64,000 bases of DNA from Varroa destructor (lineage: Eukaryota; Arthropoda; Arachnida; Mesostigmata; Varroidae): contig NW_019211456.1 of assembly GCF_002443255.2 (NCBI RefSeq), positions 14,902,229 through 14,966,228 of the forward strand. The letters are read 5' to 3'. The notes below the pieces were generated by a model. That model did no database searches. It was not told the origin of the DNA and saw only the letters and a program-made list of their open reading frames with translations. Position numbers and translations under genes: made by a program. Positions 12,299 to 26,600 of this stretch are shown piece after piece. Numbering within the stretch: the first letter of the stretch is position 1; every line of letters starts with the position of its first letter.

Positions 12299-15200
12299 CA
12301 ACAAGAGAAAAGAAGGCGTACTTTTCTTTCGAGTTGCTCATGATTCGGGGCGTTCAATGGATAGCTTCTCTATCTGCTCTCATAATTATTTAACTCAATT
12401 GCGTTAGCTGTGAGCGATCTACTTTAAAGATTTCCCCCGCGGAGCCGAACTCGAGGCACAAAGCTGATAAGCAATGCTGTGAAAATTCGGCTGCCAAACA
12501 AACTTTGATCGGTTGCGGGGCTGCTTAAACGTGGATCGACATGATCTGCTTGCTAGTCATCTTTTGTGCGCGACCTTCTAAGTATCATAAATTCCCAAAG
12601 TGATTCTATAAAAGACGGTAAACAAACAGTAGAACCGAATTTCTTGTTTAGTTATTAATGGCCACATATAATAGTATTTTGCTAATTTTTTAATTATGTG
12701 GCTATGGGTTATGCGTCTATTACTTCAACACGTTCACGCTGACATAATATTTCTAATTTAAATGAGGCAACATATGTACCGATTTTATCGTTTGGGCATC
12801 TCATGTGCCCAGGTCACGCCGTCCACGAATAAGCCGTGCAGCATAAAATTACTTCTAAACATCCCCTATGCTTATTTTTTTTAGTTTCAAACAATAAATA
12901 TTTTGAATTTTATCTCCGGATGCCACAATAATGTTACCCTTTATAATCTAGGGTAGTTTGACTGAACGTTTGCTCAACATTCTATAGAATCGTTTTAATA
13001 AAATCATGTGTTAATTTTTCTGGAAAAATCAAAACATAACGACTTTATTAGCATTACAGTTCTAGATTCCTTCTGACCTTCCATGTGCCTTTGCCGTGAC
13101 ACATAAAGATCCGTTTGTAGAGAAATCGAACCCTAAAGGTAAACAGTTTCAAAGGTACTCACTTTTTAGATGAAAGTTTGGCAGATAAAGAACAAACTCA
13201 CTATGTATGCACTAATTAAAACCATCGTAGGCTCTGTCCGCTTTCGCAGGCACCGAGCTTATCAAATTGATTCTCGCTAGACTTGTTATAAAAGTGGTCG
13301 TAGACAGAATCCTTATGAAGAATAATAATAATAATGACGACAATGGTGATGATGACTTACAAACAAGCCAGGAACGATTCTACAGTAATTTAATTAATGC
13401 TTCAAGTTCCAGAAAAATTTGTGATTCGGTATAGCTGGTACATGTGCGTCATGCTTAGGCCGGATGTGATGACATTAACGTAAGAGATTCTTTATATGTC
13501 TTCTTCAGCGAGCAGCATTTGGTTAAGGAATCCCTCGCATCTGTAGCCGTGCTAGATTACTTACTATAGTTCTCGAAAGAACTATACATCAGATAGCAAA
13601 TGGATGCGGATAGGCGTCCCCACGCACTTGACTATAAACGCTAGTTTTTGTAGGTTAAAATTTGGCGCCATTGTGCCAGGTTTGCTCACGACACATTTTC
13701 GTCTAATTTTTACCTAGAGTTCATAGTTTTTTTCCTCCATAACTCGAATAATTATGCTATTGAGTGTACATTCAGTAAATAAGTTACGCTAGACTGTTCG
13801 AATATGCTATTTATGGCCAACGATATATTAGCTTGAATGACTTGATTCACTCCCAATAGGCTGTAGTTAGCTAGTAAAAATCTTTAATCTAGCAAGCAAA
13901 TTTGTCGTTGTTGTTTTTCTTTTCAAAGCAGATACACTATAATTCAAATGTTTAAAAAAACCAAAAATAAGAAATATGCCTCTAAACAATGTTTCCAAAA
14001 TAACGCCATAAAATAAGACTATCAGTATCGTCATCAGCTTTCAAAATTTTTAGGCCCTTTAGTTTCAGCCGCAATACACAATCACCATTTTCTTTGCATT
14101 TTGTGCTGACCAGCTATTAGTCTTAGGTATCTTGTTTAGTTTTACGCCAGCCGTTCTACTGCTTTACCCATACGTGGAAAATAGCCTTAAAGGCTTTTCA
14201 TACACTCTATATACTGTGTTTATATGGTTCGGCCTTATCATAAGAGAGTCGTTTTTGTTCAAGTCTGAAACCTCTCAGCACCACTACGGCGTTTTGCTAA
14301 ATGTATTTTTCATTCGTGTGAATTCGCTTTATTGATGGTACCAAAGTTACAAATAGCAGCCGAGGGTGCGAACCTGATAGCAAAAAACCTGGCTAGGTTT
14401 TCGATGAAATTTAAGCATTTCAACATATTGACGATAATTAATTTCGTTAGCCCGAGCTACGCAACATTGTTTGTGACTTTTCTTATATTGTTACAGCCGC
14501 ACATGTACTTTCATTTGGCTGTTTTTTTTTTTTGCCTCAAATTGATAAGCCAATGTCTGCCCAGAAATAAAGCTGTAGCAAGTATTTGCGTTACGATCCT
14601 AACACGACTAAAGATGATAATTTGCCGTCCCATTTATCTTGCCTAGTGAAGCAGCATAAAATTGCTCAAAACTTTTAAAAATAATCATACATCTCAAATG
14701 TGCCTTTTTGAATGTAATTGCTGCAAAAATCAGTGTTTGTTTGACTGTATTACTAATAGCTAGAACGCTCCTTAATAAGGTCTTTTTTCGGCCGACCCTC
14801 GACCCGATATGCACGCTTAGCGTTCACATTTATCTGAGCATGTTGCGGAGGGTGCTGTTTCAAGCGGAGCGCTGAGCTAACATAGTACCAAAAAAAAAAA
14901 AACCTTTTTTCCTGCGGCACAAAGTGCTAGCAGGTCCGGAAAGTGAATCGTAGTCTTACTTTAATAAGTACTACTTCAACGTAACAAGCTGGAAGCGAGC
15001 CCTACTATGAACTCTGATGATATTTAAAGCTTACTCAATCTACAGATGATAGTGCATAAACCTATTTATTGTCTTACCACCTCAATAAATTGACCTAGAA
15101 AAAATTATCTCTATTATTTATTTATCGTTGGCTATGTTATATTCGCATGTCTGTGGTTCGCTACTCATCGGAGACTAAATCTGTAAACTCGTGCGTTGTT

Positions 15201-17316
15201 TTTGGAGTTCATTGCTCCTCCTAGACTAATTCGTCTCGTGCTCTAACCTTCCACCATTTTCTGTGTTATTACGGGTTGTTGCAAAAAAGCAGCGTTGAAA
15301 CCCTAGAAAAACTTTTCGCTTTTCTTCCCATTCAATCTATCAATATTTGCACAGATTTCTAGTGGAATTTTGCTCTGGCTCTCGATGGGGCGATTTCGTA
15401 GAGAATTGTCGTAACCAACTTAATCGTCACTAATTGATTGTTCATCACAAATATCTGTTTACAATCCTAGGACACTTGGTAGAAGCTGGTTTGGAATAGA
15501 TATCGAAAACTGAGCGTTGTAATAGCAGCGTTGACTGATCGTTCATTGTATTAGCGAAGTTACCAGCGTACTTCCGTTAAAACCCGTGTAGCACCTACAC
15601 AAAACTAGCCCAAGGTATCAGTTGTAAGCAAATTATATTGCCCTTTGAATATAATTAAATTACTAGCATTTCGAAGCAAGCAGAGCTATTGCAGAGCAAT
15701 ATCGATTAATACCTGTAAATAATCGTGATAAATAAACGTGACAAAATAAATCTACACATATACATGTCATTAGCGGGATTTAAAGCAACGATTCCTATTC
15801 TCTCTCCAATTGCGAATAAAGTATCTTTTATAATCAGGCAAGAAAAAAAATGGCTCTTGAGTATCAGACTAGAGTTATTACTAGCGATGATAGAAGGTAA
15901 ACGGCTTCAATCTTTCGTTTATACCAATGACAATAAAAACAGTTACTTATTTACAGTTTGTTTTTCACCTTTTGTAAATCTTCATCTTGTGCCTAAAATC
16001 GACAAGAAGGTTTAGTCGGTTATTCATTTTTTTTTTAATTAGCAGTAATTTGTTAGTTCATGTTCTCGCGACCTCTTTTACTATGGGCATCTTTGTTATT
16101 TTATGAAATGACAATACTGCTAAATGTGAATTATCCAGCCGTTTTTAACGTCTACTTGTAATGTATTTTTTTAACCAGAATAACAACGAAAAACCGGCAG
16201 AATAAAAAAACGAAATCACAACTTCACCATTAATGAACAAAAAAAAAAACCTGGGGGAAAGAGACGTATCTGAAAACACCTCTACGATTTATACATCCGC
16301 GTAGTACTTTACAATATAGACAGCATATAATTTGGTTTTAAAAGACACATACTAAACAAGTGTGTGTGAATAAAATGTTAAAATCAATTGTTACAAGATG
16401 TTTTAGCTTGCAAGGTAGATAAATATAAAAATACTTTTTTTTATTATCTGTACTTCCATTGTAGATAAATATGCCTTATACCGAGGTTCGAATGTCTCTT
16501 ATGGTGCTTCTCTTTTATTCAGTCGAAATATTAATTTAGTATTTACTTTATATCTTGTATACAGAGCAAGTATTCGTTCAAGTTAAACATCTAAACCCTA
16601 ATTATGCGAGCATATTAAGTATGGCGCTGACAAAAGGGTTTTTTTTCAGGCTTACAGAAGGATTACATTCGTGAAAAATGGCGAATACAATAATTCATTT
16701 AGTTTAAACTGGGACTGAATGAGCAGTGTCAAGGAATGTTTGCTACTGGATCAGTATACGCTTAGTTCGGTTAGTGGCCTACGTACGTAGATTCCTATTT
16801 TGTGCATTGAGCTGGTCCTTTTCGTCTAAGTTAACTATCGAACTTGAATAACCCTGTCGATTTAAATTACACTAAACTTACGTATATTTGCGAAATGTGT
16901 AAAATAGAATGTTACAACACAATTTAAAGTAACCTGAATTAGATCAGATACTCAGTCCTTCAAGGGGCACAGAATTAATGGAAAAAAAAAATGTAAAAAA
17001 GTTTAATCTTTTGTGGTATTCAATTCCCGGTTAAGACGGGTTGTCGTATACAAGGTTGGGTCTATTCCAGATAGCCATGCGGTGCAGCGGTATCGACATT
17101 TTCAGCAACGTTTTTATGATCTAGTTCATTTTCAACTCTCTAATTTGACGTTGCAGACTTAGCTTTCTTAATAAACCCGTCCCATGATATGAATTTACTC
17201 AAAAAATAATAAGCATTTTTGTTAATACCTATTGTTCATTGACTCCAACAAAAATAAATCCGTTTCCTCAATATACACAAAAATTTTACATTCCTAGAGG
17301 CTATGCTCTCCGCGGA

Positions 17317-17796
17317 CTATCCAAACCATAGCTCTTTGCTAAAAATCTTTCGTATCATATAGCCTAATATACGCAACCGGACACGCATAATGTAACTCTG
17401 TGAATGAATAAGTCGTTTGAATTTTCGCGCCACTGGGTAATCCCTTGCAACTTCTGTTGCTATGACGGAGATTACACAACTAGATTTTTCGTAGACATGT
17501 AGCCTGTGTTGCAGCCAATCGTCACAGTTCGAACATTCGTACGAAATAGATGACAAAGTAACAACCTGTCAAGTGCCAGCAAGACTAAAGCTTGTATGAA
17601 ATAAAATTTGTGTTGTGTTGGATTCCTGAACAAGAGCTTGTTGTAATAATGTCATGGTCTGAATGAGTGCTTCCTCAACATAGGCCTCTTCATTCAGGTA
17701 CGCACTGAACGAGAAGAAACCGCATGTAAGTACTAATAGAGTAGATATAATGAATACAATTGCTGAACTCTTACAGGTGCATCTTATCTCATTCAT
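17317..17796 (-). pseudogene. Membrane-protein-like frame with one internal TGA
   Basis: On the minus strand one frame runs 160 codons from an ATG at 17796 to a stop near 17317, broken by a single TGA at 17571-17569. The first part has a short Lys/Cys N-terminus, then a hydrophobic stretch of about 22 residues (near residues 12-33, AIVFIISTLLVLTC...), as in a single-pass or signal-anchored protein, then an acidic, Gln-rich segment with an NTT glycosylation sequon. The second part has several Cys residues and a basic end. I do not recognise a family. It could be a recent pseudogene, two exons with the acceptor ...TTGACAG just after the TGA, or chance. Confidence 0.3.
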
Positions 17797-20312
17797 CTGG
17801 TACTGGAGACTAGGTAAAAGTACAATGCCTTTACTCGGTACGCTGGGTTATTTTTTCATTTGTTAGAAGAGGCTAACTAGATCGAGCAAGAGGGGAACGG
17901 ATCTCGGATCGTTCATTTAAAGTGAACAAGGAAAATTTACATTGAAATATCTTATTGTATATATACATATATATTCAATATACTATATAATATCATTCAT
18001 ATTAATTATACATATATATATATATTCTGTATAAAAATTCAGCATACACATAGACAGCTGTGACACATGTATGCGGCTGGACTCATGGTTGGTTGCGTCG
18101 TAGAAAATGTTTTAGGCTGTCGTCTTTTTCTAACGGATTTTCGGTCCAGCAGGTCGCTGTGAAGGTCATGTCGGCTGCATCAAATCAAAAGGTGCGCCGT
18201 CCCGAGTGCACGGTATACATCCTACTCATCAATACCATAGACAATGAAAATGGTGAGCAATATTGCATCAGTACCATGTAGCCAACCAATCAATGTGCTA
18301 ACGTAGGTTTTCTAGCTCCAGTGCATCGACCTGTACAAAGGTAGATGTAAAAGTATACTTTCTGATTGAGATTAACATGCGTTCAGTATTCTAGCAACAA
18401 TATTTGAGTGGATGACCCTCAAGAGAGTGAAGTGCCCCAAAACAATTCGACTCAAACTTAACATTGTTTATCTCTTAACATTGTGTCTCTTTTTTTTTTT
18501 AACCCTATATTTATGCGACTTTTTAGAAAATTTAATAGAGCCGAACTGTAATTCGTTTGTTATTAATAAATATATAAAACTGTGCCAAATTGCAAAAAAA
18601 TGAATAAAGTTGAGAGCATGCAGCTCGTAACTAAGTAGGGTCATCCAGTTCAACGACAGCAAATGGGGGGAGGGGGGGGGTAACGCGGTTACTACGTCTT
18701 GGAGAGTGCCGGCATTGTCACCCGTTAGAGTAATAAAAAACATGCAGCTTTTCTCGTTTCGCTCAACAGATCATCTCGACCCACGACAACGACAATTACT
18801 AGTCGGCAAGCTTTTTTTTTATTGAATATCTGTATAAAATAAATTCATGCATGATACAAAAATATGCGTCCAACCTCACTTTCTTAGTGAGGCAATTCGA
18901 AAAAGGGCGCCAATTGCATATCAAGGAGCTACAAACAGAATAAAATTGTGTTTTTTGATTAGACTTACTACTTCAGTTGGACTCCTGATAGTAACAACGT
19001 TTAGTTGATATATTCCGATTACAATGAAGAAAAGCAAAAGTCCTCCACCTCGGCTTATCGATTTTTTTCTTGCAGTGAATAGAGCTGTCTTGGCACAGGG
19101 TAGTAATTACATAGCATATGGGCATCAAGTGTTGTTCAATTTATTATAACGGATATTTTCAGAAGATAACTTTGCGTCGTTACTAGGACAATAAGCCGGT
19201 GTATAAAGTACCTTCCTAAAAACATAGACGTGATATTTAATAAGATTCACGGCATACGCGTGGCCAACACTGTCTTTCGCGCATATAACTCTCTTCTCTG
19301 TTTAGATATATGACTAAATATTATATATTCGACTATATAAAAGATATAAGCTATGCACACACGTGGGCCTCTTCTATCGAAACGAAACGTTTTTCATTTG
19401 TTTCTTTAACTATTAAGAATATATTTATGGTTAATGCAATATTTCCCATAACCAAATTGCATTTGCTAGTACTGCCGACTATCGACGCAGTGTTGATGAT
19501 GATCGAATCTGGAAGAAGTCTTATGATGACGATCTTTACGGCTAAAACCGTTCTCGAACGACAAAGTGACGCGCTCCTCCGAAGTAAGCCATTCGACAGA
19601 CGATCCCGATGACGCCAACGATGCTTTTCTATGTCACACGCGCCATTGTGTGTGACTTCATCAAATTATCGATAAACGTATTATATGATAAAAAAATAAA
19701 CAATGTGCTGTTTACAAAAGCTAACTTTATTAGTACATAGATTTGTTTGTGCCTTTTTCGCGACCGAAGGGACCAAATGTGATTCGAAATCTGAATCCAA
19801 AAGCAGCATGCAAGAGACACTATAGAAAAGAGGCAAATAGGGATCTGGTAGAGAGAGCATTTACTTTGCACCAGACTTCGTTTTAAGTCTTGGTCAACCG
19901 GAAGGCGCTTAAAAAGATTAAAGGGGGCCCAAAATGACCTTAGTAAGATTTATAACATGGAGTCGTTTACAACAAACATACACTTATTTCATATTTATAT
20001 TAATATTTTAAGTTTTCGGATCAACGAAAACTAATAAAATGTAGACTAAAAAATCATACCCAAATCGACTTAATAGGAATCCTGCATGCGTCGTACAAGA
20101 AAATTTAGTTAATACTGATACATAATAACGCGCTGTGTCTTACTTACACACATGTTAGATGTTAATAAATTTAACGAACTTTTAAATTGGGTGTGAACAC
20201 TATACCTTATGTACTACTCTATTTCTAATCTGATACCAAATGTTTAAGACGAACTTTTTTAGTTAAATAAATAATATGGGCTTATAAATGGAAAAGACTA
20301 GCAGAGCTTTCA
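17797..20312. other. Non-coding stretch downstream of the T-box gene
   Basis: No gene is supported. It holds AT-rich repeats around 17955-18030, a poly-G run at 18665-18680, and poly-A or poly-T runs. It should contain the T-box gene's 3' UTR next to 20313, but I could not fix a polyadenylation site. Confidence 0.45.
18665..18680. repeat. Poly-G run (possible G-quadruplex)
   Basis: An almost pure G run (GGGGGGAGGGGGGGGGG) lies in otherwise AT-rich DNA. Its role, if any, is unknown. Confidence 0.6.
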
Positions 20313-20662
20313 TTAAAGTTGTTCGAGATCCTGTGATGGCGGAGGAGGCTCGCAATTGTCGACAAAGTGTATATAGGGGAATCCAAAAGATGAACTCGGT
20401 AGAAATGGAATTGGCATTTGAGGTACTGGACTGGGTGGTGAGGGGGCTGCTTCCGTGTGTGATGCTTCTATAGTATGGGAGCCAGTTTCTCCTGTAGTGG
20501 GGATACTACCCATAGAAGTTTGACTACCTATAAAACCTGCGGTGCCTTCCTCGGGGTGTTCGGAGCTTCTCACTAGACCGGCCGAAGGGGGCGCAAAGAT
20601 CCGATACGCCTCATTCTTCCAGTAATCGGATGGAACAGGATTGCTATAGAACGGCGAGGAAA
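20313..20662 (-). CDS. T-box gene exon 5 with stop codon
   Basis: Acceptor TTATCCAG fits the phase-1 donor of exon 4. The exon encodes a Pro/Ser/Thr-rich C-terminus containing [12 protein letters not shown] and ends in a stop at 20313. Confidence 0.8.
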
Positions 20663-23600
20663 CTGGATAACAAAATATACAATATGAAAACACGGAATCC
20701 AATGAAATATACAGGTTAAACAAACAGAGCTAATGTGACATTGGCCCAGAGAATTTTATCGTTGACAGGACACGTTCGCATCGCTGAGAAACGGAAATTC
20801 ATTCCAAGCAGTTTGTTTTTGAAAAATAAACATTTTTTTGGGGTTTATTTCTCTTATACAGGGAACGAAATCTCGATAGCTCTTATATAGATATATTCGC
20901 TTGCAAAGTGTATGCAAACAAGGGTACAACAAAACAATGTCAATTGTCAGATTTACATAAATGGTAATTGGACAGTTAGGCATAAATCAAGGCATAGAAG
21001 CATAGTGACAGCACCAGTGTATTGTTTAAGCTAAGGAACATCATCTGCATAGGTAAACAAATTTGACAGGACGCTGTAAAAAGCCATAAGGAAAAGTAAC
21101 CAACCTTCTGAACTAGTCGAAGGTAGTAGGCTGGAAATGCTCCCACGCATGTCACCAGCTGTCCTACTCGGACCGGAAGGGCTTAAGTCACCATTGTGCG
21201 ACAGGTGGCCCCGCTGAAAGGGACCACTGTCTGAAGTGTGAAACATTTGTAGGTGATGCTGAGGCTGAAGGTTAGGCCCCTGCTGTTGCGTTTGCATCAG
21301 GTATTCAGGTTGCTGTTGAGGATGATGCTGTTGTTGTTGTAAATGCAGTTGCTGCACTTGTCGAGACTGCTTGGCCACAGGTACAGTCGACTTACTCGCC
21401 GATCCTAACATTTGTCCGTCGCCGTTACGCGAATCAAGGAACGCTTTGGCAAACGGATTATGGCGTACTTTGAGCTGGGTAACTCGCTCATTTTGGTATG
21501 CCGTAACAGCTACAAACTGGGTTTCGCGCAGAGGAAAGCTCCATTCGCCGAGATGTACGGACGGGACTGCGGCTGTTGATGGACTACAGACGACGTGGTG
21601 ACTAAGTGGTGTGTCACTGAAGCTCTCTACATCTTCTCGGGTAATAACAACGCGAGGCTCATATACGTGTAGACTATTTAGTACAATCTGAAATTTTCCA
21701 TGGAAGGCTAATTTTATTGCGTCGTCTACAATCAGAAAGTAAAAAAAAAAACCGTAAAAATCGTCCGAGCATTCAATAGTGCAAAACATGTTGACGTAGT
21801 AACGGTCAATCGTTTCGATAAAATTAGGGTGTAACAAATGTTCCATTTGCTTACATATCGCGGATCTGCTGTGGGCTTATTAGTAAGCTTAGCTTTATTG
21901 AAGGCCACGGGCCCCTTCATCCAGAAGGCTCCCGTATTTGGGGAGTCCTGATGATGAAATCCACACTGGGAAGAAGCCGCTTCACCCTTTCCGCTTGTGA
22001 CCCATTCCGTTCCTGTACGAATATTGCAGAATATATTATGGCCATCTAGTGCTTTTCCTTCATTTTTCCAATGCTTTCTCCATTTAGAAACCCTCAACAC
22101 TCATAAGCTTGTAAATCGAACTGCAGCCACCTCAAAAGACAACAGCGTATTCGCATCAAATCACTTGCAAGACACTACTTACCATGAAACTTGTACCTGT
22201 TTCTTCCAATCTGCGTCAGTTCGAGTCGAATAGAGTATCTCGCTGAAGGTTCAAGTCCGGACAGCTGTACGCGAATAACAGGAAACATTCGTCTGGAATG
22301 GACGGAAAAAACGTCTTTTAGCAGAAATCAGCGCAAGACCGAGTCTACACATCTAAAATTCTAAGTAGGTGTCACAGAAACTTGCACGCAGGCATCTATT
22401 ATATTGGCGTCGTTCGCAGCTAGCGCCGATTTTACGCCAACAATGACACGTTTAAACTTGAACTATCTCTGTTCGCCATTGACGACGTATTAAAATCTGA
22501 CAGAGCACTTTCGATCGAATTCTACAACAAATGCATTTACCTCTTTGTTGAAGGCTGACGGCTGTTTCTCCACAAACAGCAGCATTTTTGACGATACTAA
22601 CACTGCAACTTTCTTGTACAGTTTAAATGTCACTTGTATATTAACAAATAAACAAACACATCAGATCAAAGCAACCAATAGCTGCGCATAGATTAGAAAC
22701 GTTTTTCTACGGATTAGGTATAAAATGGTTGGAACATCGCAATATCGATTTTATGCTCGCAGGCAGTATATCCCAATACATTTTCAACTAATCTTGCTCT
22801 GGAGAGCAACGTAATGAGCATTATCAAGGGACCTGTGTAAAACAATCTACCATATTTTAAAAAAAGGTTCCAGTAGAGACTAGCGAAGGCCTTTCGGTCG
22901 AAGTGTTAACCTATTATTGAAACAAGATTGTCTCCTGAATAGCTAAACAGCTTCAAATAGAAATAAAATACATTATACATAGTATGCTAAAATTAAGCAC
23001 CGTTAAAATAAGCAACCGTTAGGCATTCCATAAAGCCTGGCAGACAAGCACCCTTTTTACCACTGTGCTATATCTATGGTGCAATATTTGTCATCTTGTT
23101 TAAGAGAAGCTCGCTGGCATTCGCTCAGTTTTCATTTCAGGTACGGAAACAGCGTGTTCACTAGTACGCAGGGCGTTTTTGAGCGTCGTCTTCAAAGAAA
23201 CATCGCCTGTATAACTTTCGGCTTTCGTTATGTTTGTCCGTATGCGCAATTCGTACGATCAACATTCATATAATAGATAGGCTTGAACAATCGTACAACA
23301 GTAAATCGTCGTTCGGGACCGCGTGTACAACAAATTAACATTTTTTCAAGTTGTCGTTGCTCCCAGCAACAGCAACATATGTATTACAATCATATGTCTA
23401 TATCCTGCAGGGCGAAGCCAATCTTCGACGTACGGTTCGCGCTAGCTAATGTACAAAATCATATTAATTCGCCTATACGTAGTTATTAAACGATCAGAGA
23501 AACAATAAAAAGGTACAGACCAATGGCAGAGTTCAAAACGCTTTGCAAGAGCTTAGAGAGGACCCGTGTTTGCCGCTGAAGGAGGCGGCGCTGCTGGCGG

Positions 23601-26600
23601 AAAAACCGCTTTGAAGTGCCATCTAAGCGACGACGCAAGCTCGGCAGTCATCGAAGCATTGCTTCCCAACCGAGCCAACTGCCGGTACACCATGTGGCGT
23701 CTCCGTCTGAGACGTCAACAAGGTATGTATGACACCTTGACGAGAATTGGCGGCAGTCTGTGGAACGGCGTACGCGTACAGAGGCGTCTTTCACAGAGTA
23801 TTGTTCTTATTGGCTTCAGTTGTACAACGCCAGCATAGAAGACGGCGACAAGAAAAAGGGAAACACAAGACAACTCAGTAGTTAAAGTGTGTGCCCGATT
23901 GTTAGTTTATGGCAAGGTTGGATAGACGGACCTGGCAACTAGCTTCATCGATTGCTACACCTACCAATCCTCCACTATAACTTTGTCTGTCACAGGCGAT
24001 GCGACTAACGGCAGTGGTGCGACACGCCGCAGAGCTGCACTTCACCATACGGACGTATCTTAACCCGTTCCCACTAGTCGTTCTACAGGTCTGCGCTAAA
24101 ATAGTTACACGCACTCGGTTGCGTCCGTAACGCTGTTGATCTAGAAACATTACGTTGAACGGAAGCTGCTAGGCTTCATAGAACATTCAAGAGGGGAAAG
24201 GACTTGACGGGTTGATATCACTTTAGCAACAGCAGCAGCATCAGCAACAAGCGGCCTGTGCAGGCCCCCGCGCTCAGGCGTCAGATTAATGCGACGGGAC
24301 CCTCAGACACATTTTCTTGTTGGAGGAATAACAGGCGAAACTGAAATGATTTTCGGTGGTAAGGCAAACGACGATGGTTCGAAAACGTCAGCTATAAAAG
24401 ACGGATATACCGTAGCGAACTGAGAAAACGAGTTATTTTGCCCGCTTGATCCATGTAACCTGTCCTGCTTTTTTTATAGTCGACTGCTTTATTAGAGAGG
24501 CTACAAATGTTTGCAACACGCATACGTTTCTTATTTACTCAGATCACACGATACGGATATTTTTTAAACTTGCTAGGAGTAGACATTGACCCCGATGTAA
24601 AACTGTGGTTCGTACTTTCTGTGTAGCAACTGCACATACAATGTGCAAGACTTCATTGCACAGCGAACTCAGCGAAATCTGCACGGAGATTTCACAACGC
24701 GTCGCGACAGACCGATAACTCGCATGCTCGATTACGCGCTTCTCCTTTCCGCGATATAAAGTTCTTCCTCTTTCATAAAGCACTATAATAACTTACATAT
24801 ACATATATATTGTGAAACGGACTTATATAGGTATCTGACATTACAATAAATAGTTTTTGGGTATTTAGGGCGTAGCGTAGGTTTCTACAGAAGCAGTCTT
24901 GTTCGACCAAAGCCCGAGCCACGATCGACGCCTTGCAACTTCGCATTGTTGTGGAGCAGAAGAAATCGTACATGGGTTGGTGGAAGCTGTCTAGTGCGGG
25001 CTGAAAGCCTCCAGTATGAGAATAGCAAGTTTAAAAAGTGGATGGAGTGGATAAAACGTCAAAAAAAACCCAAGAACAATGGCGTAACGACCAGGTTGTG
25101 CGGATAGTCGACAAATATATTCTGCGATCACAAGGCGAAAGAGTCCATTCATACATATATATATATGTATATATATTTATATAAGCGGAGGTGTATGGAC
25201 TTTTTCTACTTTTGTAACCTAGATAACTACAGCTCAAAGCCACTAATCTTTTTTGATCCATTGTTTCGAGTATAGAAAATATTAATTGACAACTGTTCAC
25301 TGCAATACGATTAAGGTAGGTTTAATCAGTCTTGGGCATATGCTTATCCAGCATATAAGAGGTATCGTAAATGCGAATAAAACGTCGTATAAAAGCAGCG
25401 CCATATTATTCCTCGTAGAAAAATTTCCTGTAAAATCATCGCTGATACCTATACTCCAGTGTGAACAACGTATATACCTTTATACAACAGGACAGAAAAC
25501 CATAAGCTATCAGAAATCCTTAGAAGCGTAATCTATGCTAGAAGCAGTTTTTTTCTTTGAAAAGCGGATAAAATATCCCGCAGAACAAGACGTTTGACTT
25601 AGATCTCACCGATGCGATCTGTTCATAAATTAACATAGGATACGGGGCATTTGGTGTAACTAAAAAAAAAAAGGCGCTAGCAATTACAACAAGACTAATG
25701 TAAACTATTTCCATCATATGCGATCTTTATTAAATACGTTTATTCTCCGCGTTGAGATACGTCTATTGTGACGTCTTATTTCAATAACTACCGTATACGT
25801 GCCAAGATCGAACTTGAACCCACATACACGACGTCAGCTGCTTCTCGCTCTACGCTTTGTCAGTCGCTAAGCCGACTTTCGCTAAGGGAAAAGTTGAATC
25901 AGCCGAACAGGGGTAAATCCAATCAGCGTTCCAAGGTGCATATTGTGGTTTTTGGGCAAATGAACGACTGCGGTAATGTGTTCACAGGAGCTGCTATTCT
26001 CTGCTATGAATGACGAATGAAAATACGAATGATTACCGTGAGAGATTCGTTGGACGTCCACCGTAAAAGATCCGAAACGTCAAAACAGTGAAGAATTCCA
26101 TTGATTTTACGCAGTGCTCAATAAATCCACACATTGAGGTTCTTCGTATTTTGGATGCAATGACGTCACAGCTCGAAGCGTAACGTAAACACGACGAAAC
26201 TACTGACGGTTTAGCGACAGAAAGAGTCGTTGTCATTGTGGAAAACACTCGGCAGTACAATACGCGATACCGATAGGGTGCTTACGAAGGGTGTCAAACG
26301 GCTTGTGGAACGAAGCGGAATCGTAAAATGCTGATCTCTTAAAGGGAAAGTTCTCACGGCCCTTAACCAGAGAAAAGGGTGACGAAAAACATACAAGACC
26401 TAAAGGGGTGCAGAAGCAGCTATGCAGAAAAACTACACTGCACTGGCCTGGTCCACAGAGAACTAGGACAAGACTTGACCTGACAAATGGCATGGAAGCT
26501 TCAAAAGAAATTTTGCGATAACCGACTAATCCCTTACTTAGTCAATCCTCTAATACAGCGGAAGGACAAGAGATGTAACAGTTACTGAATCGTAGAAATA

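Larger units (their letters stand above)
3246..17316. other. Long gene-poor region
   Basis: No coding gene could be supported over about 14 kb. The longest open frame (8920-9345, plus, 141 codons) has no recognisable domain. The region contains an AT dyad at 5700-5745, a SINE-like remnant at 5300-5376, a 16-bp minisatellite at 6565-6692, a (TA)n tract at 12251-12295, a short palindrome near 13564-13586 and many poly-A or poly-T runs. Small exons of unknown genes cannot be excluded. Confidence 0.45.

Noticed and set aside
21688..21846. Upstream extension of T-box exon 4 to an ATG at 21846
   Set aside because: The frame is open, but joining there breaks the phase with exon 3. The acceptor at 21688 restores the conserved T-box order in phase.
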